This document shows, piece after piece, positions 1 through 8,381 of a stretch of DNA of 57,500 bases. Numbering within the stretch: the stretch's first letter is position 1; every line of letters begins with the position of its first letter. The notes under the pieces were generated by a model. The model was not told the origin of the DNA and ran no database searches. It saw only the letters and a list, made by a program, of their open reading frames with translations. The position numbers and the translations under genes were made by a program. Source of the stretch: Levilinea saccharolytica (GTDB taxonomy: Bacteria > Chloroflexota > Anaerolineae > Anaerolineales > Anaerolineaceae). The stretch covers positions 1 to 57,500 of the forward strand of contig NZ_LGCM01000014.1 of NCBI RefSeq assembly GCF_001306035.1, written 5' to 3'.

Positions 1-2394
1 CCCTCCAACACCCCCAGCCCCGTGCCCCCTACGGCGCTGCCCCTGCCCCCCTCCGGCGATTGGGCCCTCCTGCCCAAAAACGTAGGGGACATGCAGCAGC
101 TCTATCAATTGCAGCTCTCCCCGCTGGGAGCCGTCGCGGATATCGCTTATGCGCCGGATGGAACCGTATTGGCCGCCGCCGGGCGCAGCGGTGTGATGCT
201 GTACCAGGCCGACACCCTCACCCCCCTGCGGGCACTGCTGCCCGAAGCCCCCTATAACGCCCTGGCCTTCAGCCCCGACGGCCGCCGCCTGGCGGCCGCC
301 CAGGGAGACCGCACCGTGCGGGTTTGGGAATGGGCCACGGGGGATACCGCCCTGCTGCTGCCCGAGGCGGGGTACAGCGTGTACTTCTCACCCGACGGCA
401 AAATGCTGGCGGCCGCGGCCGATGAGATGGCCTCCTCCGATTGGAATGCACCCACCAAAACCACCCTGAATCTGTTTGACGCTCAAACCGGCAAACTGCT
501 CAAAACGCTCACGGCCACCGCTCCCTTTGACAGTTGGAGCAACACCATGCCGGAGACCATCGGGGTGTTTTTCAGCGCCAACGGTCAGCGCGTTCAAGCC
601 GCCAGCAACCTGGGGGATGTGCACATCTGGGATGTCGTCAGCGGTCAGCGGCTCAATTCCTCCATCAGCAGCACCACCCGCGACCGTCTGAGCAGCGGGC
701 GGTGTTCCGCCGAAAACACCTACGGCAGCACCTTCCTGCTGGCCTGCTTCATCTCCTACCTGGATCCGCCCTGCACCGAAAGCAGCCCCAACTGCAATCC
801 GGTGGGCAAGCTGCGCTACGAAATCGGCACCTGGGACACCAGTCAGATTAAACGCCTGTCCAACCAGATCATTTACGATGCACCCGACACCTTCGATAAT
901 CTGGTCTACAACGCCGCCCGCAGAGAAATGGGCTGGCTGCAAAGCGGGCAGATCCATTTTTGGAACCTGGGCAGCCCGACCCCCAAAACCCCCATTCACA
1001 GCCTGTCGCCCTGCCCAGAATGCACGTACCTGCACATGGCCCTCAACCCCGCCAGCGGCGGGAACACCCTGGCCGTGGCCTACGGCGGCACGCTGGAGGT
1101 GTGGGATGTGCCCAGCGGCCAAAGGCTGAGCGCGCTGGAAAATGACACCCGCCAGATCTTCACGGCGGCCCTGGGTCAGCGCGAAGGTCAGCCTGTTTTG
1201 GCAGCCGGTCTGACCGACGGCAGCCTGGCGCTGTATCCCCTGGGGGCGGTCCCCGTCCCTGCCGCCGAACTCAAACCGGCTGTGTCTCGCGCCGCCCATC
1301 CCAAAGTGGTGCGCCGCCTGGCCTTCGCCGAGGACGGAAAAAGCCTGTTCAGCGCCGACGAAGACGGCGGCGTTCAGCGCTCTTCCCTGAGCGACCTGAG
1401 CCTGCTGCGCACCTACCCTTCGCAGAATGACGCCTTCGCCCTGGCCCAAACCGGCGGCAGCCCGCAGGTGGTGGTGGTCACTTCCGGCGCTTACAGTCAG
1501 GGTGCGGAGTTTCGCCTGCTCAGCCAGGAAAACGGCCAGACCCTGCGCAGCATCGCCAGCCCCTACGGCCGGTTGGAGACCAGCCGAGATGGGCGCTGGC
1601 TGGCTGTGGGGCTGGATCAGCCCACCCTGTGGGACCTGAGCACAGGCAGCCTGCTGCGCCAGTTCAGCCCGCCCCAGCCGGGGACGCTGAATTATTTCGC
1701 GGTCAACGCGGATGCCAGCCTGCTGGCGGCCAGTCAGGATCAGGCCTTCATTGTGTGGAACGTCAACACCCAGCAGAGCTTCACCATCCCCACCGACGGC
1801 CCCACCGCCACGCGCCTGGTCTTCAGCCCCAACGGCTGTCTGCTGGCGGCCGGGGATGCGGGCGGCGTTATCCGCATGATTGATTTGAAAACGCAAAGCG
1901 TGGTATCTCAATGGCAGGCGCACCTCAGCCAACTGCGTGATTTGCAGTTCAGCGCAGATGGGCGGCTGCTGCTCAGCCTGGGCGGCGACGGCATTGCCCG
2001 CGTATGGGGGCAGCCCGGCGCCCATTTGCTGCCCGCCGGTTCGGCCCCGACCAGCCCCGCCTGTCAGCTCTCTGGCCCGCCGCTCACCTCCACCCCCGTC
2101 ACGCCCACCCTCTCGCCCACGCCCATCCCCGCCACGCTGACCCCCACCCAGGTCACCTTTTACCGCACGCTTGCGCTCACCGACCCGCGCACCACCGGCG
2201 CGGATGTGCTGCAATTGCAGCAGCGGCTGCAGGCCCTGGGGTACAGCGAGGTGGGCATTCCGGACGGCATCTTTGGCGAAAAAACAGGCCAGGCCGTGCG
2301 CAATTTTCAGCAGCGCAACAACCTGGTCGTGGACGGCGTGGTGGGGCCGCTGACCTGGAAAGCCCTGTTCAGCAGCTCGGCGGTGTCGAAATAA
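1..2394 (+). CDS. WD40 repeat protein with C-terminal peptidoglycan-binding domain (5' end cut by window)
   Basis: The frame is open to the left edge of the window. The first visible residues are a Thr/Pro-rich linker of the kind that follows a lipoprotein or membrane anchor, so the true start is probably outside; the first GTG inside is at 22. Repeated blades of the type 'FSPDG..LAAA...G.V.VWD' run from about residue 35 to 680 of the visible part, enough for one or two beta-propellers. After a second Thr/Pro linker, the last 70 residues form a PG_binding_1 domain (pattern 'DVLQLQQRLQALGY' ... 'DGIFGEKT' ... 'VVGPLTWKALF'). This would be a cell-surface scaffold that touches peptidoglycan; partners are unknown. 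The 3' end overlaps the converging ferredoxin gene by 26 bases. The domain assignment is secure; the cellular role is not. Confidence 0.85.
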   Translation, partial: PSNTPSPVPPTALPLPPSGDWALLPKNVGDMQQLYQLQLSPLGAVADIAYAPDGTVLAAAGRSGVMLYQADTLTPLRALLPEAPYNALAFSPDGRRLAAAQGDRTVRVWEWATGDTALLLPEAGYSVYFSPDGKMLAAAADEMASSDWNAPTKTTLNLFDAQTGKLLKTLTATAPFDSWSNTMPETIGVFFSANGQRVQAASNLGDVHIWDVVSGQRLNSSISSTTRDRLSSGRCSAENTYGSTFLLACFISYLDPPCTESSPNCNPVGKLRYEIGTWDTSQIKRLSNQIIYDAPDTFDNLVYNAARREMGWLQSGQIHFWNLGSPTPKTPIHSLSPCPECTYLHMALNPASGGNTLAVAYGGTLEVWDVPSGQRLSALENDTRQIFTAALGQREGQPVLAAGLTDGSLALYPLGAVPVPAAELKPAVSRAAHPKVVRRLAFAEDGKSLFSADEDGGVQRSSLSDLSLLRTYPSQNDAFALAQTGGSPQVVVVTSGAYSQGAEFRLLSQENGQTLRSIASPYGRLETSRDGRWLAVGLDQPTLWDLSTGSLLRQFSPPQPGTLNYFAVNADASLLAASQDQAFIVWNVNTQQSFTIPTDGPTATRLVFSPNGCLLAAGDAGGVIRMIDLKTQSVVSQWQAHLSQLRDLQFSADGRLLLSLGGDGIARVWGQPGAHLLPAGSAPTSPACQLSGPPLTSTPVTPTLSPTPIPATLTPTQVTFYRTLALTDPRTTGADVLQLQQRLQALGYSEVGIPDGIFGEKTGQAVRNFQQRNNLVVDGVVGPLTWKALFSSSAVSK

Positions 2395-3301
2395 GGCTGT
2401 GCACCTCCAAAGGCGCGCCTTTTTGCGGGTCGAGAACCAGCGCCAGGGCCTCCTGGGGGCAGTGGCTGACGCACACGCCGCAGCCCATACAGGCGGCGGC
2501 GTCCACCTGGGCGGGGCCCGCCGCGGCGGAGACAGCCCCAAAGGGACACACCGCCTCACATTCTCCGCAGCCGGCGCACAGATCGTCATCCACTTGAGCG
2601 CGGTATCCCGAAGGAATCAGCATGGGCGTACCGCCGCGCTGGGCCTGCATGGCCCCGCAGCAGCAGGAACAGCAGTTGCAGATGGCGTAAAAGCGCCCCA
2701 GGAGGGCTTCTTTGAAAAAGGCGTGGTGCACATGCCCGCGCCGCTCTTCGGCTTCCAAAACCGCCAGAGCCTCGGCGCTGCTCACCCGCCGCGAACGCTG
2801 GGGATGGTGTTCGATCACCATGCTGACGAAAGGCTCCCCCACCACCAGGCACACGTCCAAAGGCAGGCAGGGGTTTTCGCGCGCCGCGCGGCAGGGGCAG
2901 TCCAACAGGGCCAGATGGTCTGGCATCTCCAGGATCAGATCGCGGGCATGCTGAAAGGGGATCACCTGTTCCGGCAGGGCGGCCGCAATCGGCTCGCGCA
3001 CCGTCACCCATTCGCGGGCAGCCTGCAGCGGGATGACCTTGCCGTGGTAGCCCTCAGCCCAGGCCAGGCCGCCTTTCGAAATCCCCTCGGGGGCGGCTTT
3101 GGGCGGGAACCAGCGCCGCCACAGCGCCCGCAGGCGCAGCCACAATTTGGCGGGCTGGCGCGTCCCCAGCCCGTTGCCGATATAGGCGTAGGGGAAGCGC
3201 ATATAAAACCACCCGTGCAGCCATTCGGTCACGGGGTAATTCTTTTTGGCTTTGGCTCTGCGAAAAAACTCCAGGGTCGAAGGCCGCATCCAAGGGGACA
3301 T
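2369..3301 (-). CDS. 4Fe-4S ferredoxin-domain protein with extra Cys clusters
   Basis: 310 residues. The C-terminus carries two classical 4Fe-4S motifs (C242, C245, C248, C252 and C271, C274, C277, C281, each ending in CP), which mark a 2[4Fe-4S] electron carrier domain. The N-terminal 230 residues are less usual. They contain a 'CPCR....C.....C' group (C135, C137, C145, C151) and a dense run 'CNCCSCCC' (six Cys, 208-215), which could bind another cluster or metal. No signal peptide or membrane segment is evident, so it is probably cytoplasmic. It is a single gene converging on the WD40 gene, with no redox partner beside it, so its electron donor and acceptor cannot be read from context. I do not recognise a specific named enzyme. 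Confidence 0.85.
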   Translation of the reverse strand: MSPWMRPSTLEFFRRAKAKKNYPVTEWLHGWFYMRFPYAYIGNGLGTRQPAKLWLRLRALWRRWFPPKAAPEGISKGGLAWAEGYHGKVIPLQAAREWVTVREPIAAALPEQVIPFQHARDLILEMPDHLALLDCPCRAARENPCLPLDVCLVVGEPFVSMVIEHHPQRSRRVSSAEALAVLEAEERRGHVHHAFFKEALLGRFYAICNCCSCCCGAMQAQRGGTPMLIPSGYRAQVDDDLCAGCGECEAVCPFGAVSAAAGPAQVDAAACMGCGVCVSHCPQEALALVLDPQKGAPLEVHSLISTPPSC

Positions 3302-3391
3302 GGCGTTTCCTCCGTTCGGCGGGGTCTGCTTTCATTGTAACGAGAAAGCTCCCCCCCGACAAGCACAGTCAAAAAAAGGAGAATCCATCCG

Positions 3392-4228
3392 ATGGCCGCT
3401 CAATCCATACAAACCCTGGTGATTGCAGAGCATGTGCGGCTGTACTGCCCCCCGGAAGAAGCCCCCTATGTGGAATTGGCTGCCGAGGCGATCCGCCAAT
3501 CCCTGCCGCTGGTCGAATCCCTGTGGGGTCTCCAGCCCCCGCGTCAGGTTCGCGTGTACCTGCATGCCAATTGGCTGCGCGCCCTGCTGCACGGCGCACC
3601 GCTGGATGGAAAGCTGGCGGTGCTGCTGACGCTGCCCTTTCGGTACGTCTTCCTCAACCGCCTGTGGAAGCTGGCCGGGGGTTGGACGCAGCGCTTTCCA
3701 ATGGTCAGTCTGGTCACGGTCAAATCACCGCCCCACCTGCGCCAATCCGATACGAACCTGGGGCAAAAGCTGTTTGTCAAAATCGAGGACGAGGCCGATA
3801 AATTCCGCGTGGTACTTTCCCACGAGCTGACCCACGCTTACAGTCTGCACCTGCGGCTGCCGGTATGGCTGAGCGAGGGCATGGCCATGCTCACCTCCGA
3901 CCGCCTGCTGGGCATGCAGACGGTGCTGCCCGAAACCCTGGAATTTACCCAGCGCGCCGCCCAGCGCCAACACCAGCGTTTTGAGGCGCGCATTTCCCTC
4001 CGCAAGCCGGAGCAGATCCTGGAAATGTACGCCCGCGGCTACTGGATCACCCGCTACCTGCTGGAACAGCAGCCGGATGCGCTGCGCTCGGTTTTGGCCA
4101 AACCCCTGAACCCCGCGGATTTGGAGAACCAGTTGGCCAGGGCTTTGGGATGGCCGCGCGGCCAGTTCTGGTGGCACATTAACGCCGCCGTGCTCCGCGC
4201 CTACCCGCCCGGCAACCCCGGCGCTTAA
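3392..4228 (+). CDS. Peptidase MA-like metalloprotease domain protein
   Basis: 278 residues. A gluzincin-type zinc site is visible: HELTH (H144, E145, H148) followed after 13 residues by a 'WLSEG' with the likely third ligand E162. This arrangement is typical of the peptidase_MA_2 / DUF-type HExxH proteins common in Chloroflexota. There is no signal peptide, so a soluble intracellular protein is likely. The start at 3392 is supported by an AGGAGA ribosome-binding site ten bases upstream. It stands alone between two oppositely oriented genes and is followed by a strong hairpin terminator. Substrate unknown; many members of this group have no demonstrated protease activity. Confidence 0.75.
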   Translation: MAAQSIQTLVIAEHVRLYCPPEEAPYVELAAEAIRQSLPLVESLWGLQPPRQVRVYLHANWLRALLHGAPLDGKLAVLLTLPFRYVFLNRLWKLAGGWTQRFPMVSLVTVKSPPHLRQSDTNLGQKLFVKIEDEADKFRVVLSHELTHAYSLHLRLPVWLSEGMAMLTSDRLLGMQTVLPETLEFTQRAAQRQHQRFEARISLRKPEQILEMYARGYWITRYLLEQQPDALRSVLAKPLNPADLENQLARALGWPRGQFWWHINAAVLRAYPPGNPGA

Positions 4229-4232
4229 AACC

Positions 4233-4271
4233 AAAGCGCGGCTGCCGCCAAAAACCAGCCTGCCGCGCTTT
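4233..4271. terminator. Bidirectional rho-independent terminator
   Basis: Ten-base inverted repeat (aaagcgcggc / gccgcgcttt) around a 19-base loop. It is followed by more T on the + strand and by TTTGGTTTTAA on the - strand. It sits between the converging metalloprotease gene and the small CxxC protein gene and can serve both. Confidence 0.7.
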
Positions 4272-4299
4272 TTGGGTCTGCGTCCCGCAGACGCCGCGC

Positions 4300-4488
4300 T
4301 CAGTCTTCGTGGGGAGCCAAATGCTCCGCCCCCGGCAGTTTGCCGACCAATTGCCCAGGGTGGTGAATCAATACCGGCAAATGCTCCGGGCAAATCCAAA
4401 ACTGCTCATCCCGATAAGTCAGCCCCAGCAAGGGGATTTCCTGGCTGCTGCGTTCGCACACCAAACACTTCTTTTGATTTTGATCCAT
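4300..4488 (-). CDS. Small CxxC zinc-ribbon-like protein
   Basis: 62 residues. The ATG at 4488 is chosen over a longer frame because GGAGG lies seven bases upstream. The protein has 'CLVCER' near the N-terminus and 'ICPEH' about 25 residues later, giving a CxxC...CxxH pattern that could bind zinc in a treble-clef or zinc-ribbon fold. The rest is rich in His and Pro. It lies divergently from the cytochrome cd1-like gene, 131 bases away. No family name is recognised; it may be a small metal-binding or regulatory protein. Confidence 0.65.
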   Translation of the reverse strand: MDQNQKKCLVCERSSQEIPLLGLTYRDEQFWICPEHLPVLIHHPGQLVGKLPGAEHLAPHED

Positions 4489-4619
4489 GACGGCCTCCGT
4501 ATTGTCAGTATAGGGGCTTTGCACTGCGGCCTGTTTGTGCCAGCGCAAAGAAACCCGACTAATTTTATCTTAAACTGACAATATATGGCCGCCTGCCGCT
4601 CATCAAAAGGAGATCTTCC

Positions 4620-6194
4620 ATGAAATCGCTTTGGAAACCCGTTTTGTTCGCCTCCGCTCTGTTCCTGGTGGTCTTTTTGGCCGCCTGCGCCGCTCAGACC
4701 CCCGCCCCCGAACCCACCGGCGCGGCCCAGGCCCAGGCCGAGGGCGTGGCCCTGGTCAAGGGCAAACAGGTGCAGGAATATTACCTGGATTCCTGCTCCG
4801 GCTGCCACGCCCCCGACCGCCGCGGCGCCACCGGCCCGGCGCTGCTGCCCGGCCGCCTGACCGAAAAGGATGCTTATTATTTTGATGTGATCAAAGAAGG
4901 CAAGCCCGGCACGATCATGCCCCCCTGGAAGACGCAGCTCTCCGATGCCGAAATCACCTCGCTGGTGGCCTTCATTCGCTCCGAAGCCGCCGCCTCGGCC
5001 TCCGAATGGACCGAGAAAGACATCTGGGGCAGCCTGACGGTCATCACCGCCGAGGACAAACTGCCCAGCGAGCCGGTCAAGCCCATGAACCTGGATAACC
5101 TCATGCTGGTCACCGAGCGCGAAAATCAGGGCATCGCCGTGATCAACGGGGATACCCACGAACTGCTGGGAACCATCCCGGCCTCCTACCGCGCCCACGG
5201 GTACAGCTTCCACCCCACCCAGGAGCGCTGGGCCTACAACATGGGCCGCGACGGCTGGGTGTTTAAGATTGATCTGTACAGCCTGAAGCCCGTGCGCAAG
5301 ATTCGCATCGGCCTGGATGCGCGCGCCCTGGCCATTTCAGATGACGGCAAATATCTCATCGCCGGTAATTACATGCCCGCCAGCCTGGTGATCCTCAACG
5401 CCGACACCCTGGAGCTGGTGATGTATTACTCCACCCACACCACCGACAATGAAGGCAAAGAAATTGACTCGCGCGTGGCCACCATCATGGACACCGCCCC
5501 CGACCTGGTCGGGCCGTATTTCCTGGTGGCGCTCAAAGAGGCCGGGCAGGTGTGGCGCATTGACTGGTCGAAGCCGGATTTCCCCCTGGTCAAGCTGGAA
5601 AAAGTGGGGCACATCCTGCACGACGGCTTCCTCTCGCTGGATAACCGCACCTTTTATCTGGCCGCGCAAACCGACAACTGGATGGCCGCCATTGATGTGG
5701 ACAGCATGAAGCTGATCAAGAACATCGAAACCGGCGTCATCCCCCACCCGGGTTCCGGTGCGGCCTGGGAAGCCGACGGCCATTCCTACGCCGCCACCAC
5801 CCACGCCGGGGAAGGTAAAGTCACCATCTGGGATACAGACACCAACGAGATCGCAGCCGCGGTGGAGACCTCCGGTGCGGGCCTGTTCCTGCGCGTGCAG
5901 GAAAATTCGCCCTACGTCTGGGCCGACTCGGTGTTCTCCAAAGAGCCGAATAAAATCACCGTGATCGAAAAGACCGCCCCCTTCCAGGTGGTCAAGGTCA
6001 TCAGCGAAGGCAAGCGCACCCTGCACCCGGAGTTCACCGCGGACGGCAAATTTGTCTACATCGCCGACTGGGACGGGGATATCGTGCGCGTGTACAACGC
6101 CGAGACCTTCGAAAAGGTGGCCGAGATCACCGGCATTCACACCCCCACCGGCATTTTCAACAGCCACCGCCGCGCCGAAACCATCGGCCACTAA
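4620..6194 (+). CDS. nirS: Cytochrome cd1 nitrite reductase-like lipoprotein (NirS-type)
   Basis: 524 residues. The N-terminus is a lipoprotein signal with lipobox LAAC (C23), so the enzyme would be anchored outside the cytoplasmic membrane. Residues about 45-125 are a cytochrome c domain with CSGCH (C59, C62, H63) and a candidate distal Met at 100. Residues about 155-520 form the eight-bladed cytochrome d1 propeller. Family landmarks are present: an 'H...MGRDG...IDL' stretch with H193 as the likely d1 haem ligand, 'LHDG' with H334 and 'HPGSGA' with H376. The latter two have the spacing of the paired active-site histidines of NirS. 'HPEF.ADG' and 'TPTGIFN' also match the d1 C-terminus. NirS reduces nitrite to NO. 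NirN/NirF relatives are the main alternative, but both active-site His are kept. No d1-haem biosynthesis genes lie in the window. A hemerythrin-domain gene follows 46 bases downstream. Confidence 0.75.
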   Translation: MKSLWKPVLFASALFLVVFLAACAAQTPAPEPTGAAQAQAEGVALVKGKQVQEYYLDSCSGCHAPDRRGATGPALLPGRLTEKDAYYFDVIKEGKPGTIMPPWKTQLSDAEITSLVAFIRSEAAASASEWTEKDIWGSLTVITAEDKLPSEPVKPMNLDNLMLVTERENQGIAVINGDTHELLGTIPASYRAHGYSFHPTQERWAYNMGRDGWVFKIDLYSLKPVRKIRIGLDARALAISDDGKYLIAGNYMPASLVILNADTLELVMYYSTHTTDNEGKEIDSRVATIMDTAPDLVGPYFLVALKEAGQVWRIDWSKPDFPLVKLEKVGHILHDGFLSLDNRTFYLAAQTDNWMAAIDVDSMKLIKNIETGVIPHPGSGAAWEADGHSYAATTHAGEGKVTIWDTDTNEIAAAVETSGAGLFLRVQENSPYVWADSVFSKEPNKITVIEKTAPFQVVKVISEGKRTLHPEFTADGKFVYIADWDGDIVRVYNAETFEKVAEITGIHTPTGIFNSHRRAETIGH

Positions 6195-6240
6195 CCCAAA
6201 CCATCTCAGCTTCGGCTGAGTTACCCAGGAGTCAACAAGT

Positions 6241-6798
6241 ATGCAGGCAACTGAAATCTTAATGTCCGAACACCGCGTCATCGAACGCGTCATCGCCGCC
6301 CTGGAAAGCGCCGCCAACCAGCTGGACGAAGGCCAGCCCCTTCGCCCCGGCTTCTTCCTGGACGCCGCCGACTTCATTCAAGGTTTTGCCGACGGCTGCC
6401 ACCACCGCAAAGAAGAAGGCGTGCTCTTTAAGATGCTGGGCGACCACGGGCTGCCCGCCCAGGGTGGGCCGGTGGGGGTGATGCTGGCCGAACACGCCCA
6501 GGCGCGCCAGATCACCGCGGTCCTGCGCAGCGCCGCCCAAAGCCTGGAAGCCGGGGACGCCAGCGCGCGGCCGGATGTGACCCGCAGCGCCCGCGCCTAT
6601 GCCGCCCTGCTGCGCCAGCACATCCTCAAAGAGGATACCATCCTCTTCCCGGCGGCCGACCGCGTCATCCCTGCCGAGCTGCACGCCGCCGTGCTGGACG
6701 GCTTTGAGCACGTTGAACATGAGGAAACCGGCGAGGGCGTGCACGAGAAATATCTGGCGCTGGCCCAATCGCTGGAAGTGGAAGCCGGTTTAGGGTAA
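6241..6798 (+). CDS. Hemerythrin HHE domain protein
   Basis: 185 residues forming a four-helix hemerythrin-type fold. Candidate di-iron ligands are H11 in 'SEHRVIERV', H54 and E58 in 'CHHRKEE', H85 in 'LAEHAQ', and H127 with E131 in 'RQHILKED'. Such cytoplasmic HHE proteins bind O2 or NO, or repair iron centres damaged by NO. It lies directly downstream of the cytochrome cd1-like gene in the same orientation, which makes a role in NO sensing or detoxification plausible; this is inference from position. It is followed nine bases later by a methyltransferase gene, so the three may share a transcript. Confidence 0.85.
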   Translation: MQATEILMSEHRVIERVIAALESAANQLDEGQPLRPGFFLDAADFIQGFADGCHHRKEEGVLFKMLGDHGLPAQGGPVGVMLAEHAQARQITAVLRSAAQSLEAGDASARPDVTRSARAYAALLRQHILKEDTILFPAADRVIPAELHAAVLDGFEHVEHEETGEGVHEKYLALAQSLEVEAGLG

Positions 6799-6807
6799 GA
6801 TGGCCGC

Positions 6808-7578
6808 ATGATGATGTACGATTCTTTCAGCAGCGATTACGACCGCTTTGTCTCTTGGCCGGGGCGGCTGGCTTTTGAGCTGCCCTTCTTGGAACAGTTT
6901 CTCTCCGGCCTGCCCCAGCCGGTGCGGGTGATGGACGCCGCCGCCGGAACGGGCATGCACACTCTGGCCCTGGCCCAGCGCGGCTACGCGGCTGCCGGCG
7001 CCGACCTGAGCACGGGTATGGTGGCCCGCGCCCGCCAAAACGCGGCCCAGGCCGGGCGGACGGTGCGCTTTGAGGCCGCCGGTTTTGGCGAGCTGGCCGC
7101 AGCTTTTGGCCCCCACAGCTTCGACGCCCTGCTCTGCCTGGGGAACTCCCTGCCGCACCTGCTCACCCCGCAAGCCCTGGCCGCGGCTCTGGCCGATTTC
7201 GCCGCCGTGCTGCACCCCGGCGGGCGGCTGCTGATCCAAAACCGCAATTTTGACGCCGTGCTGGCCCGCCGCGAACGCTTTATGGAGCCGCAGGCGCACC
7301 GCGAAGGCGAGGCGGAGTGGATCTTCCAGCGCTTTTATGATTACGACCCCGATGGGCTGATCACCTTCAACATCCTCACCCTGCACCGCCCAACCCCCGA
7401 TTCCTCCTGGCAGCAGGCCGTCACCACCACCCGCCTGGCCCCGCAGCTGGAATCCGAGCTCAGCGCCGCCCTGCGCAGCGCCGGGTTTGAACACCTCTGC
7501 AGCTTCGGCAGCATGGACGGCTCTGCCTTTGACCCCGCCGCCAGCGGCAACCTGATCCTCAGCGCCGTGCGCGCCTGA
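6808..7578 (+). CDS. Class I SAM-dependent methyltransferase
   Basis: 256 residues. It opens with a 'YDSFSSDYDRF' motif, common in small-molecule and ubiquinone-type methyltransferases, followed by the SAM-binding motif I 'VMDAAAGTGMHTLAL' near residue 45 and an acidic residue ending strand 2 ('GADLS'). The Rossmann-like core is complete and the length is normal. Three ATG codons in a row leave the exact start uncertain by two residues. It is nine bases after the hemerythrin gene, suggesting co-transcription. The methyl acceptor cannot be inferred. Confidence 0.85.
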   Translation: MMMYDSFSSDYDRFVSWPGRLAFELPFLEQFLSGLPQPVRVMDAAAGTGMHTLALAQRGYAAAGADLSTGMVARARQNAAQAGRTVRFEAAGFGELAAAFGPHSFDALLCLGNSLPHLLTPQALAAALADFAAVLHPGGRLLIQNRNFDAVLARRERFMEPQAHREGEAEWIFQRFYDYDPDGLITFNILTLHRPTPDSSWQQAVTTTRLAPQLESELSAALRSAGFEHLCSFGSMDGSAFDPAASGNLILSAVRA

Positions 7579-7601
7579 GCCTCCAACACACACAAAACCG
7601 T

Positions 7602-7618
7602 CCCCCGTTAACCGGGGG
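7602..7618. terminator. Possible weak terminator hairpin
   Basis: A six-base GC stem (cccccg / cggggg) with a five-base loop, lying between two converging methyltransferase genes. There is no T-tract on either side, so it is only a weak candidate. Confidence 0.3.
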
Positions 7619-7642
7619 GCGGCGTGATTCTCAGCCCAAACC

Positions 7643-8218
7643 CTAATCCGCCTGCTTTTCCACCACCACCCATACCGTGCCGCGGCCTTTTTGAATGCGC
7701 ACCTGCGCCTGCGGCAGCGCAAACAGCGCCGCCATCTTGCGAGCGTTGAGAATGCGGCTGCGCATGCCCGCCAGCTTTTCCGCCACCGCGATCAGCTTGA
7801 CCCCAAAGGTGTCAATATCTGGCTCTTCCACCACCAGCCGCCCCCCGGGGCGCAGCACGCGGAAGAGCTCCTTCGCCGTCTGCGCCTGGTCGATCACATG
7901 GTGCAGTGCGTCCACCATGAGGATGCGGTCAAAATGATCCTGCGTAAAGGGCAGTCCTTCGGCCAAAGCCTGCGCGGCCTGAAGCCCCGGCTTCGTCTGG
8001 GCCTGCTTCAGCATGGCCGGTGAGGCGTCCGTCACCACCACCGCCGCCGCGCCCGCGCCCGTCAGCGATTGGGCGATGCGCCCCGTGCCCCCCGCGGCGT
8101 CCAGCACGCGCAGACCTCGCAGATCCCCCAGCAAATCTTGCAGCCCAGCCTGGATGCCGCCGCGAATGAAGCGCTCGTACACCGGCGCAAAGTGGTCAAA
8201 ATGGTCAAATCCGCCCAT
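7643..8218 (-). CDS. Class I SAM-dependent methyltransferase
   Basis: 191 residues from the ATG at 8218, which has an AAAGGAGAT ribosome-binding site seven bases upstream; a longer frame from 8248 lacks this. It starts 'FDHFDHFAPVYERFI', then shows motif I 'VLDAAGGTGRIAQSL', an acidic strand-2 end ('VTDASPAM') and the 'ILMVDALHHV' and 'RVLRPGGRLVV' motifs of the UbiE/Methyltransf_11 group. Soluble, cytoplasmic. It is a single gene facing the other methyltransferase. The substrate is unknown; small-molecule or quinone methylation are possibilities. Confidence 0.85.
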   Translation of the reverse strand: MGGFDHFDHFAPVYERFIRGGIQAGLQDLLGDLRGLRVLDAAGGTGRIAQSLTGAGAAAVVVTDASPAMLKQAQTKPGLQAAQALAEGLPFTQDHFDRILMVDALHHVIDQAQTAKELFRVLRPGGRLVVEEPDIDTFGVKLIAVAEKLAGMRSRILNARKMAALFALPQAQVRIQKGRGTVWVVVEKQAD

Positions 8219-8381
8219 AGCGCATCTCCTTTGAAAAGATTGTAACATCCCCGCCGCGATCCAACCCTAACAACATGCCGATCAGTTCTTCACAATTTCT
8301 AAATCTGGTTGCTGTATCCTCTATCTAGTCTTCAATCGAAGATCAAAACACAGCAAACCATTTAGAACTTAGGAGATCGAA

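Noticed and set aside
388-2589. 733-codon open frame on the minus strand opposite the WD40 gene
   Set aside because: It is antisense to a clear repeat protein, has Gly/Ala/Gln-rich low-complexity composition and no recognisable domain. It is a by-product of high GC.
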